Translations under genes and position numbers: made by a program
NCBI GenBank assembly: GCA_002440225.1
Contig: DJSH01000038.1
Location: 1-6,851 of the forward strand
DNA: 6,851 nt
From: Candidatus Segatella violae
GTDB lineage: Bacteria > Bacteroidota > Bacteroidia > Bacteroidales > Bacteroidaceae
Reading direction: 5' to 3'
The notes under the pieces: generated by a model
Seen by the model: the letters and a program-made list of their open reading frames with translations, nothing else
What the model was told of the DNA's origin: nothing
Database searches by the model: none
In this document: piece after piece, positions 1-6,748 of the stretch
Layout of the letters: every line of letters starts with the position of its first letter
Position numbering within the stretch: position 1 is the first letter of the stretch

Positions 1-64
1 TCACTTGCGAAACTTCAGTTATATAATATTGCATCCGAAGAATTGCGAGACATGGAAATAAGTT

Positions 65-1351
65 TTAAAAATTTCCTGTTAAACTCTGAAGTTGGATGAC
101 TGCCTGATTATAATCGTTCACTACATCTGCATGCTTCATCAAGACATCCATCGTCTCTTGGATTGCACTGACATATTCCACATACTTGATTTCGCCATTC
201 TCATACTCCATGGTGCTCAGCTTTTCTATCTTCTCAGCCTGAGCATCGTTGTTACTCTCATAACACTGCAGACGCTTGAACGCTGTATTCAATCGGTTCA
301 AAGCCATCTTGTAGTCGCGTTCCTTCTCTTGTTTATCCTGTTGCATTTCCAGTTCGGCAAGTTCCTTATCCTTTTGTGCGGCCCTCACCTTGGCTTTGGT
401 GGCTCCATAGAAGAGTGGCACGCCCACTCCTACCTCGAAACCGAAGAAATTGCCCTCTTTGAATCGTGAACGGTCTACATTATATGGATTCCAGCCACTG
501 ATGACACACTGCGTACGCAAGGACAAAGAGAGAGAAGGTGCATAGCCCGCCTTGGCACATTTGATTTCCTTATCGAGTGCCCAGAGCTTGTCTTGCAGAT
601 ACTGTGCATCGGCAGTCTGGAGATAGTTGAAACCGTCATTGGCATCAGCAACGATGGCAAATAGATCTTTCTCGGCAGGCACGATGGGCTCGGAAGCATT
701 GAGCAAAGCCATGAGCTCTATCTGCTGGTTCTCCACCTCGCTCTTCACACTCGCCATTTCCAGGTGGTTCTCGTTACGCAGACGCTCGGCGGTGAGAAAC
801 TCCAGCTGGCGCGCCTCTCCAGCCTTGTAACGTTTCTCTGCCACGTCACAATAGTGGTCTAGGATGGAATCTTGGCGTTGCAGGATGTGCAAACGATGCG
901 TGTGATAAAGCATGGTATAATAAGCTGTTACGATATCAGCCTTCAACTGTTTGTTTAATAAACCAAGACGGCTTTTTTCCGCTTGGGTCTCAGCTTTTAG
1001 CTGACCTTTGCGAGTAGAATAAACCATAGGGAAATCGATACTCTGCGAGAAATTGAAGCCGTTGTCGGTATCGCCGCCAGTTGCAGGGTTTTGCGAGAAG
1101 GCTATCTCGGTCTTGTCAACATCCCACGCCGTGCCTTCCATCAGTTTGGCTTTCTCCACAGCTTTTTCTCCAGCCTTAATAGACAGATTCTGTTTGCCAG
1201 CCAAGTCGAAACACTGTTGCAAAGACAATGGCTTGCCTGGAATACTGGCATCGAAAAAATGAGCCTCAGCCGAGACAGGCATCAACTGCATCATCAACAA
1301 TGCCAAGCTAGTTACTTGTTTTTTTGTTCTTTTCATCAAATTTATATTCAT
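65..1351 (-). CDS. TolC/CzcC-type outer-membrane factor of a heavy-metal efflux pump
   Basis: This is the outer-membrane channel subunit of a tripartite RND efflux pump, 428 aa and intact. The start chosen is the ATG at 1351, because it overlaps the TGA of the pump gene as ATGA, a typical translational-coupling arrangement; the frame stays open to 1552, but that extension is antisense to pump codons and lacks a signal peptide. An internal ATG at 1336 (MKRTKK) is the alternative. Residues 6-30 form a signal peptide (Lys/Arg, then a hydrophobic stretch, ending VSAEA-H). No lipobox Cys is seen. The two OEP repeats are visible: helices around 45-220, with YKAGEARQLEFLTAERLR (175-192) as the usual turn, and around 240-428, with YAPSLSLSL (270-278), the strand VGVGVPLF (307-314) and YENGEIKYVEYV (383-394). 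The coiled-coil-like segment 320-360 is rich in Lys, Glu and Gln. It is the last gene of the leftward operon. Family assignment is firm; the metal specificity is not visible in this protein. Confidence 0.9.
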   Translation of the reverse strand: MNINLMKRTKKQVTSLALLMMQLMPVSAEAHFFDASIPGKPLSLQQCFDLAGKQNLSIKAGEKAVEKAKLMEGTAWDVDKTEIAFSQNPATGGDTDNGFNFSQSIDFPMVYSTRKGQLKAETQAEKSRLGLLNKQLKADIVTAYYTMLYHTHRLHILQRQDSILDHYCDVAEKRYKAGEARQLEFLTAERLRNENHLEMASVKSEVENQQIELMALLNASEPIVPAEKDLFAIVADANDGFNYLQTADAQYLQDKLWALDKEIKCAKAGYAPSLSLSLRTQCVISGWNPYNVDRSRFKEGNFFGFEVGVGVPLFYGATKAKVRAAQKDKELAELEMQQDKQEKERDYKMALNRLNTAFKRLQCYESNNDAQAEKIEKLSTMEYENGEIKYVEYVSAIQETMDVLMKHADVVNDYNQAVIQLQSLTGNF

Positions 1352-2856
1352 AATTGTTTTTGTGTAAATGTCTTGTATATAGCTGGCAAAACCAGCAATG
1401 TGAGCAATGTAGAGGTAATGAGACCACCTATTACAACAGTGGCAAGCGGGCGTTGCACCTCTGCTCCGTCGCCTTGCGAGAGAGCCATCGGCAAGAACCC
1501 CATCGAAGCTGCTAAAGCATTCATTAGCACAGGGCGCAGTCGTATCATGCAACTCTGTATGATGCGGTTGTGAATGTCTTTCACACCATCACGTTGCATC
1601 TGGTTCATCTGGCCGATCAGCACAATGCCGTTTAACACCGCCACACCAAAGAGAGCGATGAAGCCGACACCTGCAGAGATGCTGAAAGGCATGCCCCTCA
1701 GCCACAAAGCCCAGACACCACCTATGGCGGCCAAAGGAATGGCAGAGAAGACAAAGAGCGACTCGCGCACATTCTTAACAGTGGCATAGAGCAACAGCAA
1801 AATAATGATGAGAGCTACCGGGATAACCAACATCAGACGATGGGTAGCGGACTGAAGGTTTTCAAATTCGCCTCCAAAATTATAGTAATAGCCCTCTGGC
1901 ATCTTGAGCTTGCCGTCGAGAATCTTTTGTATTTCCTCCACTGTGCTCTGCACGTCACGGCCTTTAACGTTGAAGCCTACATAGATGCGGCGAGCACCAT
2001 CCTCATGAGAAACCTGAGCTGGAGCTGGCTGATACTCAATGCTGGCTATCTGACTGAGCGGTACGCTCGTGCCGTCAACCAAAGGAATGGACAGTCCCTC
2101 AAGCGAAGTAATATTGCGGTCGGCATTGTCCATGCGCAGGATGATGTCAAACTTCTTGTCGCCCTCGTACACAGCACCTGCCACCGAACCGGCAAAGGTA
2201 GTTTCGAGCACCTTGTTCTCATCATCTACGCTAATGCCATACTCGACCATTCGCTCGTGATTGTAAATCACCTGAATCTGCGGCAAGCCGGACACTTGCT
2301 CCACAAAAATGCCACTCACTCCCCTCGCGTCCTTGATGAGACGTTCAACCTTCTTGCCTTGCTGGGTGAGTACATCGAGATCGTCGCCAAATATCTTGAT
2401 AGCCACATCCTGCTTGATGCCTGTGAGTAGCTCGTTGTTGCGCATCTGTATAGGCTGGGAAATCTCTGCCTCCAATCCAGGAATGGTCTTGAGTGTTTCC
2501 TCCATTTTCCCAATCAGTTCGGGAGTGGTCTTTGCCGAGGTCCATTCTGCCTTAGGCTTGAGTGCTACCATGATGTCGGCACGCTCCATAGGCATTGGGT
2601 CGGTAGGTATCTCGGCACTACCAATGCGACTCACCACCTGCTTTATTTCGGGATACTCGGCCTTCAGGAGCTTCTCTGCCTTGGTACAGCTCTCCACCAT
2701 TTGGGAGAGCGAGGAGCCTTGCGCCATGCTCATTTCCACAGCAAAGTCGCCTTCCTCAAGACTCGGAATGAATTCTCCACCCAAGAACTTGAAACCTACC
2801 ACGCTGACGCAGAATAAGGCTATAGCCGTCGTGATGACATCCTTGTTGCGAGCCAA
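1348..2856 (-). pseudogene. C-terminal part of a CzcA/CusA-type heavy-metal RND pump, separated by a frameshift
   Basis: This open frame (502 codons from a TTG at 2856) is the C-terminal half of an inner-membrane, proton-driven heavy-metal RND transporter. In order: TM7 at about 7-22 (VITTAIALFCVSVVGF), the family signature GGEFIPSLEEGD (26-37), the second periplasmic porter/docking region (about 40-335), then TM8-TM12 (341-496) with GFIALFGVAVLNGIVLIGQ (398-416) and the closing helix ending LLVLPAIYKTF. The TTG is unlikely to be a real start: it lies inside TM7's leading segment, and the missing upstream part continues in another frame (2861-3778). The residues aligned by eye to the E. coli CusA copper-site methionines 573 and 623 are Glu41 and Arg92, so a Cu(I)/Ag(I) site of CusA type is not supported. 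The TGA at 1350-1348 overlaps the ATG of the outer-membrane factor. The family is certain; whether this is a true pseudogene or a sequence error is open. Confidence 0.85.
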
Positions 2857-2861
2857 TACCC
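2857..2861 (-). other. Frameshift point in the RND pump gene
   Basis: Homology passes from one frame to the other here. On the minus strand the text reads ctcaacctgggtattggct. In the upstream frame it gives VLNLGIGSQQG and then unrelated residues; in the downstream frame it gives LARNKDVITTA. Removing one base from the GGG run (CCC at 2859-2861 on the plus strand) gives a continuous VLNLVLARNKDVITTA, a normal lead into TM7; removing the A at 2857 would also work. No slippery heptamer or pause structure is evident, so programmed frameshifting is unlikely. Confidence 0.75.
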
Positions 2862-3757
2862 AGGTTGAGCACTGAGCGAAACCAGCCCTGCAATCTCTCT
2901 ATCATCCTATCCGAGAACGTCTTCTTCGTGTGTACCTTGCGACTCAGCATCAGCGAACTTGCCATCGGCACATAGGTGAGCGAGAGAATGACCGCACCCA
3001 GTATGGCGAAGAATACAGTGAGTGCCATCGGACGGAACATCTTTCCCTCAATGCCCACAAGCGTCATCAGCGGCACATAAACTATCATTATCATGATTTC
3101 GCCGAAAGCCGCACTTTGTCGGATACGTGATGCTAAGAAATGCACCTCCTCATCCATCTCGGCCTGCGACAAACAGAATCCACCACCAGCCCCACTTCGA
3201 GCCAAGTAAGCCGCACGCACGGAAGGTTGGGAAAACTCCCCTTTATTAATATGTGTCACAACCGCCTCCACGATGATAACAGCCGAGTCTACTATCATAC
3301 CAAAGTCGATAGCACCCAAACTCATCAGGTTACCATCAATGCCAAAGGTTTTCATCATGCCAAAGGCAAAGAGCATACAGAGAGGAATGACCGAAGCCAC
3401 CACCATGCCAGCTCGCCAGTTTCCCAAAAAGAGAATGAGCACGAAAATAACTATCAATCCACCCTCTATCAGGTTATGTGCAATGGTACCCTCCACTCGG
3501 TTCACTAGGTTGGTACGATCGATGAATGGTTCGACAACCACGCCCTCGGGCAAAGATTTCTGTATCTGCTGGATGCGCGCCTTCACATTTTTGATAACTT
3601 GCTGAAAATCCTCCCCCTTAAGCATAATGGCGATACCTGCAACAACCTCGCCCTCTCCATTGCGAGTGACGGCGCCGAAGCGTGTGGCGTGACCTTGTTG
3701 TCCCTTCGCCACATCACCTACTCTAACAGGTGTTCCGTTCACGGTCTTTACTGTGAT

Positions 3758-3776
3758 ATCCCATACTCTGGGCGCC
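3758..3776 (-). other. Deletion junction joining the fusion-protein gene to the pump gene
   Basis: Upstream of this point (higher coordinates) the minus strand encodes a membrane fusion protein up to PATGQLVLGAQ; from here on it encodes pump residues DITVKTVNGTPV in another frame. About 300 residues of the fusion protein (barrel-sandwich, hairpin and beta-barrel domains), the intergenic segment and about 240 residues of the pump are lacking, around 1.6 kb judged from usual family lengths. The palindrome GGCGCC (3771-3776) sits at the junction. The exact breakpoint cannot be placed without an intact relative. Confidence 0.75.
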
Positions 3777-3990
3777 AAGCACCAACTGACCTGTAGCAGG
3801 AATCAAGGCATCCATCTCCCTTTGAGTAGGTTTTCCCATTTTCAAGTCAACGGCCTTCACCTGCTTCTGTGAAAGCGGAATATTTTCAAAATCCACATCT
3901 TCTTCATGATCGTCGTCATGAGCCTCGACCTCAGCCTGCTTGGTGAAGAAGGTGAAGCCTGCCAAAGCTATCGCTGTGACAGCTATTATC

Positions 3991-3997
3991 AAAAAAA
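3991..3997 (-). repeat. Seven-T homopolymer just after the fusion-protein ATG
   Basis: The plus strand has seven A at 3991-3997, read as T7 on the coding strand, nine bases after the probable ATG at 4006. Its length sets the frame: five or eight T open the reading frame with a proper Lys-Arg-hydrophobic N-terminus, while seven T give a TGA at once. Such a tract at a start codon can be a slippage (phase-variation) site, a site of transcriptional slippage, or a sequencing error. Confidence 0.5.
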
Positions 3998-4056
3998 TCT
4001 TTTCATTGTTTTTATTAATACCTCAATCTATTATTGTTTTCTATTTCCAACGAATC

Positions 4057-4473
4057 TTATACATAGAAAAACATTATAGAAGGAGGTCCCCTTCGTGACA
4101 AGCCCGGGAGAAATTGCTCCGAGAGAGAGGTCCCCTTTTCCTGCCTTCTGATGATGATGGCAGAAGAAAGAAATATAAAGAAATCATTTGATTGAGAGTA
4201 GGAAAGCAAGAGAGTCCCGTCAAAGATATGCTTCCGAATGCACTTCACCACCTTGGTATTGGTAAAAAAATGGTGCATCTGATGGACACGGCAACCTTCT
4301 TGCTCGTTTTCATGATGATGGGTGTGCTCATCGTTGAAATCACCATCTTCTTGACATTGCTCCAAAAACATACAGATACGCCACATGTGGTGATGATGTG
4401 CCATCACTATAAACAGCAACAAACTCATCGTTGCTATCCAAAGGCTAAATATGTATAATTTCTTCTTTTCCAT
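4057..4473 (-). CDS. Small His/Cys-rich membrane-anchored protein, probably DUF6769-like, first gene of the metal-efflux operon
   Basis: A 138-aa protein of unknown function. Residues 5-25 form one hydrophobic segment after MEKKK (signal peptide or signal anchor), immediately followed by HHHH (26-29). Then comes an acidic, His- and Cys-rich part: CMFLEQCQEDGDFNDEHTHH (34-53), then further His and one Cys to MHH (66-68). The C-terminal half (about 70-138) is less charged and ends SRRGPPSIMFFYV. From memory this layout (anchor, HHHH, Cys...Cys-x-x-D, DEHTHHH, a C-terminal RGPP) resembles the Bacteroidota family DUF6769, whose genes often precede CzcBA-type pumps; a profile search is needed to confirm it. 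A periplasmic metal-binding or metal-delivery role is inferred from composition and position. The ATG at 4473 follows promoter-like elements within 20 bases. The next gene begins 50 bp after its TAA. No damage is visible in this gene. Confidence 0.7.
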   Translation of the reverse strand: MEKKKLYIFSLWIATMSLLLFIVMAHHHHMWRICMFLEQCQEDGDFNDEHTHHHENEQEGCRVHQMHHFFTNTKVVKCIRKHIFDGTLLLSYSQSNDFFIFLSSAIIIRRQEKGTSLSEQFLPGLSRRGPPSIMFFYV

Positions 4474-4480
4474 TCGGGTG

Positions 4481-4499
4481 CAAAATTACACCAAAGTTA
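4481..4499 (-). promoter_or_regulatory. Candidate Bacteroidota promoter for the leftward efflux operon
   Basis: Two perfect matches to the Bacteroidota -7 element TAnnTTTG read leftward: TAACTTTG (4499-4492) and TAATTTTG (4488-4481). The first would start transcription about 10-12 bases before the ATG at 4473; the second would give an almost leaderless message. No convincing -33 TTTG lies at the usual distance, although a T-rich stretch does. Assigned from the consensus only. Confidence 0.5.
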
Positions 4500-4596
4500 G
4501 CAAACATGCAAGAAAAAGCTCTATTTTTAGCATTTTTTCTTAAAAAAATTAAAACGCCATTACCCAATGTCAACACTTTATCGTAATTAAATGTAG

Positions 4597-4627
4597 AAAT
4601 TAGTAACTTTGCAACAAAATTAGTAAC
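4597..4627 (+). repeat. Pair of 11-bp direct repeats around the dsbD promoter -7 element
   Basis: AAATTAGTAAC occurs at 4597-4607 and again, without mismatch, at 4617-4627, with a 20-bp period (about two helical turns). The first copy runs into the -7 element TAACTTTG, and the second covers the expected transcription start and leader. The placement suits an operator for a regulator bound as a tandem dimer, but the repeats are AT-rich and may be chance or a small duplication. Confidence 0.45.
4604..4611 (+). promoter_or_regulatory. Candidate Bacteroidota -7 promoter element of the dsbD-type gene
   Basis: TAACTTTG, followed by CAAC, is a perfect TAnnTTTG -7 element 24 bases before the ATG at 4636. 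A weak -33 counterpart, TTTA (4577-4580), lies 23 bases upstream. The expected start near 4616-4620 would leave a short A-rich leader without a Shine-Dalgarno sequence, as is usual in this phylum. An AT-rich inverted tract (ATTTTTT at 4532-4538, AAAAAAAT at 4542-4549) lies farther upstream and may bend the DNA. Confidence 0.6.
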
Positions 4628-4635
4628 AAATAGAA

Positions 4636-6726
4636 ATGAAAAGGTTTATTTTAGTTTTCCAATTACTCCTTGCAGTAATGTTGGCAAATGCACAGATGAT
4701 GAACCCAGTGAAGTTCACCAGTTCGTTGAAGACGAACGGTAGTGCAGAAGCCGAAATCGTGTTTAGTGGTAGAATTCAGCCAGGATGGCACGTCTATTCC
4801 ACTGGTTTGGGTGGTGATGGTCCTATCTCAGCTTCGTTCAACGTCAACAAAATGGACGGTGTAGAACTTGTAGGCAAGTTGCAGCCACGTGGTAATGAGA
4901 TTGCAAAGTTCGACCAACTCTTCGGCATGAAACTCCGTTATTTTGAGGGGAGCGTAACTTTCGTTCAGAAGATTAAGTTCATCAAACCTAATTATAGTAT
5001 TGATGCTTATGTAGAATATGGAGCTTGCAACGACCAAAACTGCATGCCACCTAGCGAAGCAAGTTTCAAGAGTAGCGGAAAATCTCCTGCCGTTGATGCG
5101 AAAGATGCTGCAGCAGCTGACAAAAACGCCGAGGCTGGACAGAACGTTGCCCCTGCCCTTGCTGCAAAGATGAAGGCCGACTCGTTAGCCAAACTTGCTG
5201 CTATGCAACAAGGTGACAGTGCCATGGCTCCAATAGACTCATCAGCTTTGGCCTCTGCTATGAACCAGCTCGACACCAAGGCTCTTTGGAAGCCTGTGGT
5301 TAAGGAGCTGCAAGCTTTTGGAGGTGCCAACAACATTGCCAACCACTCACTCTTCTATATTTTCATCATTGGATTTGTAGGTGGTTTGCTCGCTCTTGTG
5401 ATGCCTTGTATTTGGCCTATCATCCCTATGACAGTAAGCTTCTTCCTCAAGCGTGCTAAGGACGACAAAAAGAAGGGTGTGCGTGATGCCATTACATATG
5501 GTCTCTCCATCGTTGTCATCTATTTGGTTTTGGGTCTTGCAGTGACGGCAATCGCCGGACCTAGTACGTTGAATGCGCTCAGCACTAGTGCTGTGTTCAA
5601 TATCATCCTTTTCTGCTTGTTGACAGTATTTGCCTTCTCTTTCTTCGGTTGGTTCGAAATCAAATTACCTGATAGCTGGGGTAATGCTGTGGACAATAAG
5701 GCTTCGAGCACAACAGGTTTGATTAGTATTTTCTTGATGGCATTCACACTCGTGTTGGTAAGCTTCTCGTGTACAGCCCCTATCATCGGCTTGCTTCTGG
5801 TGCAGACCGTAACCTCTGGCGATTGGCTGGCTCCAACCATTGGCATGTTTGGTTTTGCATTGGCTCTAGCCTTGCCATTCACACTCTTCGCCATGTTCCC
5901 ATCTTGGTTGAAATCAGCACCAAAGTCAGGCTCTTGGATGGAAACCATCAAGATTGTTTTGGGTTTCATCGAGTTGGCATTCTCATTGAAATTCCTGTCC
6001 GTTGCCGATTTGGCCTACGGCTGGCACATCATGGATCGTGAGGTGTTCCTCTCTCTTTGGATAGTCATTTTCGCGTTGCTCGGTCTCTACCTCATCGGTA
6101 AATTAAAGTTTCAAGTAGATGCCATCGGTGGTGACATACAGAAGCCTATGCCTGTGGCATGCATCATGCTTGGTCTTTGTTCTTTGGCATTTTCTGTATA
6201 TATGATTCCGGGCTTGTGGGGAGCACCTTGCAAGGCTGTCAGTGCCTTCGCTCCTCCAGTGAACACCCAGGATTTCAATCTCAACACCAAGACAGTAGAG
6301 CCTGCCTACAAGGACTACGAATTGGGAATGGCAGCCGCAAAGGCATCTGGTAAGCCAGTGTTACTCGATTTTACGGGCTTCGGATGTGTAAACTGCCGTA
6401 AGATGGAAGCTTCTGTATGGACAGACCCATCTGTAGCCGACAAGTTGACCAAGGACTATGTGCTTATCTCTCTTTATGTGGATGACAAGACTCCTCTTCC
6501 ACAACCTATGGAGGTAACCTTCAATGGCGAGAAGCGCACGATTCGCACCGTGGGTGACAAGTGGAGCTACTTGCAGGCAAGTAAGTTTGGTGCCAATGCA
6601 CAGCCATTCTATGTAGCAATCGACAACGAGGGCAATCCATTGACCTCATCATTCAGCTACAAAGAGGATGTAAGTGCATACCTCGACTTCCTTAACAAGG
6701 GTCTTGAAACATATCGCAACAAGTAA
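4636..6726 (+). CDS. dsbD: DsbD-type transmembrane thiol:disulfide reductase
   Basis: It carries electrons from cytoplasmic thioredoxin across the inner membrane to periplasmic thiol proteins. The 696-aa protein is intact and has all three modules. A signal peptide (1-19, ending ANA-Q) leads to an N-terminal immunoglobulin-like DsbD domain (about 20-148) with the redox pair C131/C136 in YGACNDQNCMPP. An Ala/Lys/Asp-rich linker follows (about 148-235). The membrane domain (about 238-527, eight predicted helices) has C258 in ALVMPCIWPIIP and C379 in SFSCTAPIIG, matching the E. coli TM cysteines 163 and 285. The C-terminal thioredoxin-like domain (about 555-696) has GFGCVNCRKME (C584/C587) and the cis-Pro motif NAQPFYV (P657). 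The six catalytic cysteines are thus all present. It is transcribed alone, divergently from the metal-efflux operon, and closed by a terminator. Periplasmic thiol reduction counters copper and other metal damage (E. coli dsbD was once named cutA2), so a shared role is plausible but inferred. Confidence 0.93.
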   Translation: MKRFILVFQLLLAVMLANAQMMNPVKFTSSLKTNGSAEAEIVFSGRIQPGWHVYSTGLGGDGPISASFNVNKMDGVELVGKLQPRGNEIAKFDQLFGMKLRYFEGSVTFVQKIKFIKPNYSIDAYVEYGACNDQNCMPPSEASFKSSGKSPAVDAKDAAAADKNAEAGQNVAPALAAKMKADSLAKLAAMQQGDSAMAPIDSSALASAMNQLDTKALWKPVVKELQAFGGANNIANHSLFYIFIIGFVGGLLALVMPCIWPIIPMTVSFFLKRAKDDKKKGVRDAITYGLSIVVIYLVLGLAVTAIAGPSTLNALSTSAVFNIILFCLLTVFAFSFFGWFEIKLPDSWGNAVDNKASSTTGLISIFLMAFTLVLVSFSCTAPIIGLLLVQTVTSGDWLAPTIGMFGFALALALPFTLFAMFPSWLKSAPKSGSWMETIKIVLGFIELAFSLKFLSVADLAYGWHIMDREVFLSLWIVIFALLGLYLIGKLKFQVDAIGGDIQKPMPVACIMLGLCSLAFSVYMIPGLWGAPCKAVSAFAPPVNTQDFNLNTKTVEPAYKDYELGMAAAKASGKPVLLDFTGFGCVNCRKMEASVWTDPSVADKLTKDYVLISLYVDDKTPLPQPMEVTFNGEKRTIRTVGDKWSYLQASKFGANAQPFYVAIDNEGNPLTSSFSYKEDVSAYLDFLNKGLETYRNK

Positions 6727-6748
6727 TTATTTTCATACTGACAAACTC

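Larger units (their letters stand above)
2756..3778 (-). pseudogene. N-side part of the same CzcA/CusA-type RND pump, 5'-deleted and frameshifted
   Basis: Residues 7-306 of this frame (homology ends near 2861; the remaining 34 residues down to 2756 are out-of-frame noise) match the middle of a heavy-metal RND pump. Visible parts are the end of the first porter domain (DITVKTVNGTPVRVGDVA, 7-24; NGEGEVVAGIAIML, 40-53; SLPEGVVVEPFIDRTNLV, 75-92), TM2-TM3 (about 105-143), TM4 with SLGAIDFGMIVDSAVIIVEA (153-172), and TM5-TM6 with YVPLMTLVGIEGKMFRPMA (234-252). TM4 carries D158, D164 and E171 with exactly the spacing of D402, D408 and E415 of CzcA, the proton-relay residues of divalent-cation pumps. 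Roughly the first 240 residues expected of the family (TM1 and most of the first porter domain) are absent; the sequence upstream of 3770 belongs to a membrane fusion protein. Joined to the downstream fragment by a one-base correction, the pump would be about 808 aa against about 1,040 in the family. Confidence 0.85.
3723..4006 (-). pseudogene. N-terminal remnant of a CzcB/CusB-type membrane fusion protein
   Basis: This is the start of the periplasmic adaptor that links an RND pump to its outer-membrane channel. The readable frame begins at a TTG (3992) as MIIAVTAIALAGFTFFTKQAEVEA, a membrane anchor or signal segment, followed by an acidic/His stretch (AHDDDHEEDVDFENIP) and the typical start of the mature domain (LSQKQVKAVDLKMGKPTQ ... 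IPATGQLVLGAQ). After about residue 75 the adaptor sequence ends abruptly and pump DNA follows, read out of frame to a TAG at 3723. The natural start is probably the ATG at 4006: ATG AAA AGA then seven T. With eight T the protein would begin MKRFFLIIAVTAIALAGF, with five T MKRFLIIAV; with seven T it stops after five codons. The His/Asp stretch is common in metal-efflux adaptors and may bind metal. It cannot work as written. Confidence 0.8.

Noticed and set aside
54..76. Inverted repeat GGAAAT/ATTTCC at the end of the leftward operon as a terminator
   Set aside because: Only six A/T-rich pairs and no T-run after it in the leftward direction.
1..99. Possible 3' end of a plus-strand gene (frame 1 runs to TGA at 97-99, frame 2 to TAA at 59-61)
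   Set aside because: Too short to recognise any protein; frame 1 would overlap the end of the channel gene by 35 bases. Bases 1-64 hold nothing else I can support.
92..469. Plus-strand open frame of 125 codons
   Set aside because: It is the complementary shadow of the outer-membrane factor gene; the hydrophobic residues arise from antisense reading.
1352..1552. N-terminal extension of the outer-membrane factor frame up to 1552
   Set aside because: It is the opposite reading of pump codons in the same strand, has no signal peptide, and the ATGA start at 1351 leads directly into a good signal peptide.
1840..2430. Long plus-strand open frame of 196 codons within the pump region
   Set aside because: Antisense shadow of the pump gene, whose protein is clearly recognisable on the other strand.
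2857..2880. Programmed ribosomal frameshift in the pump gene
   Set aside because: No slippery heptamer and no evident downstream structure, and heavy-metal RND pumps are not known to use frameshifting.
4083..4137. Repeated GAGGTCCCCTT at 4083-4093 and 4127-4137
   Set aside because: The copies are 44 bp apart, read in different frames of the His-rich gene, and have no flanking similarity; probably chance.
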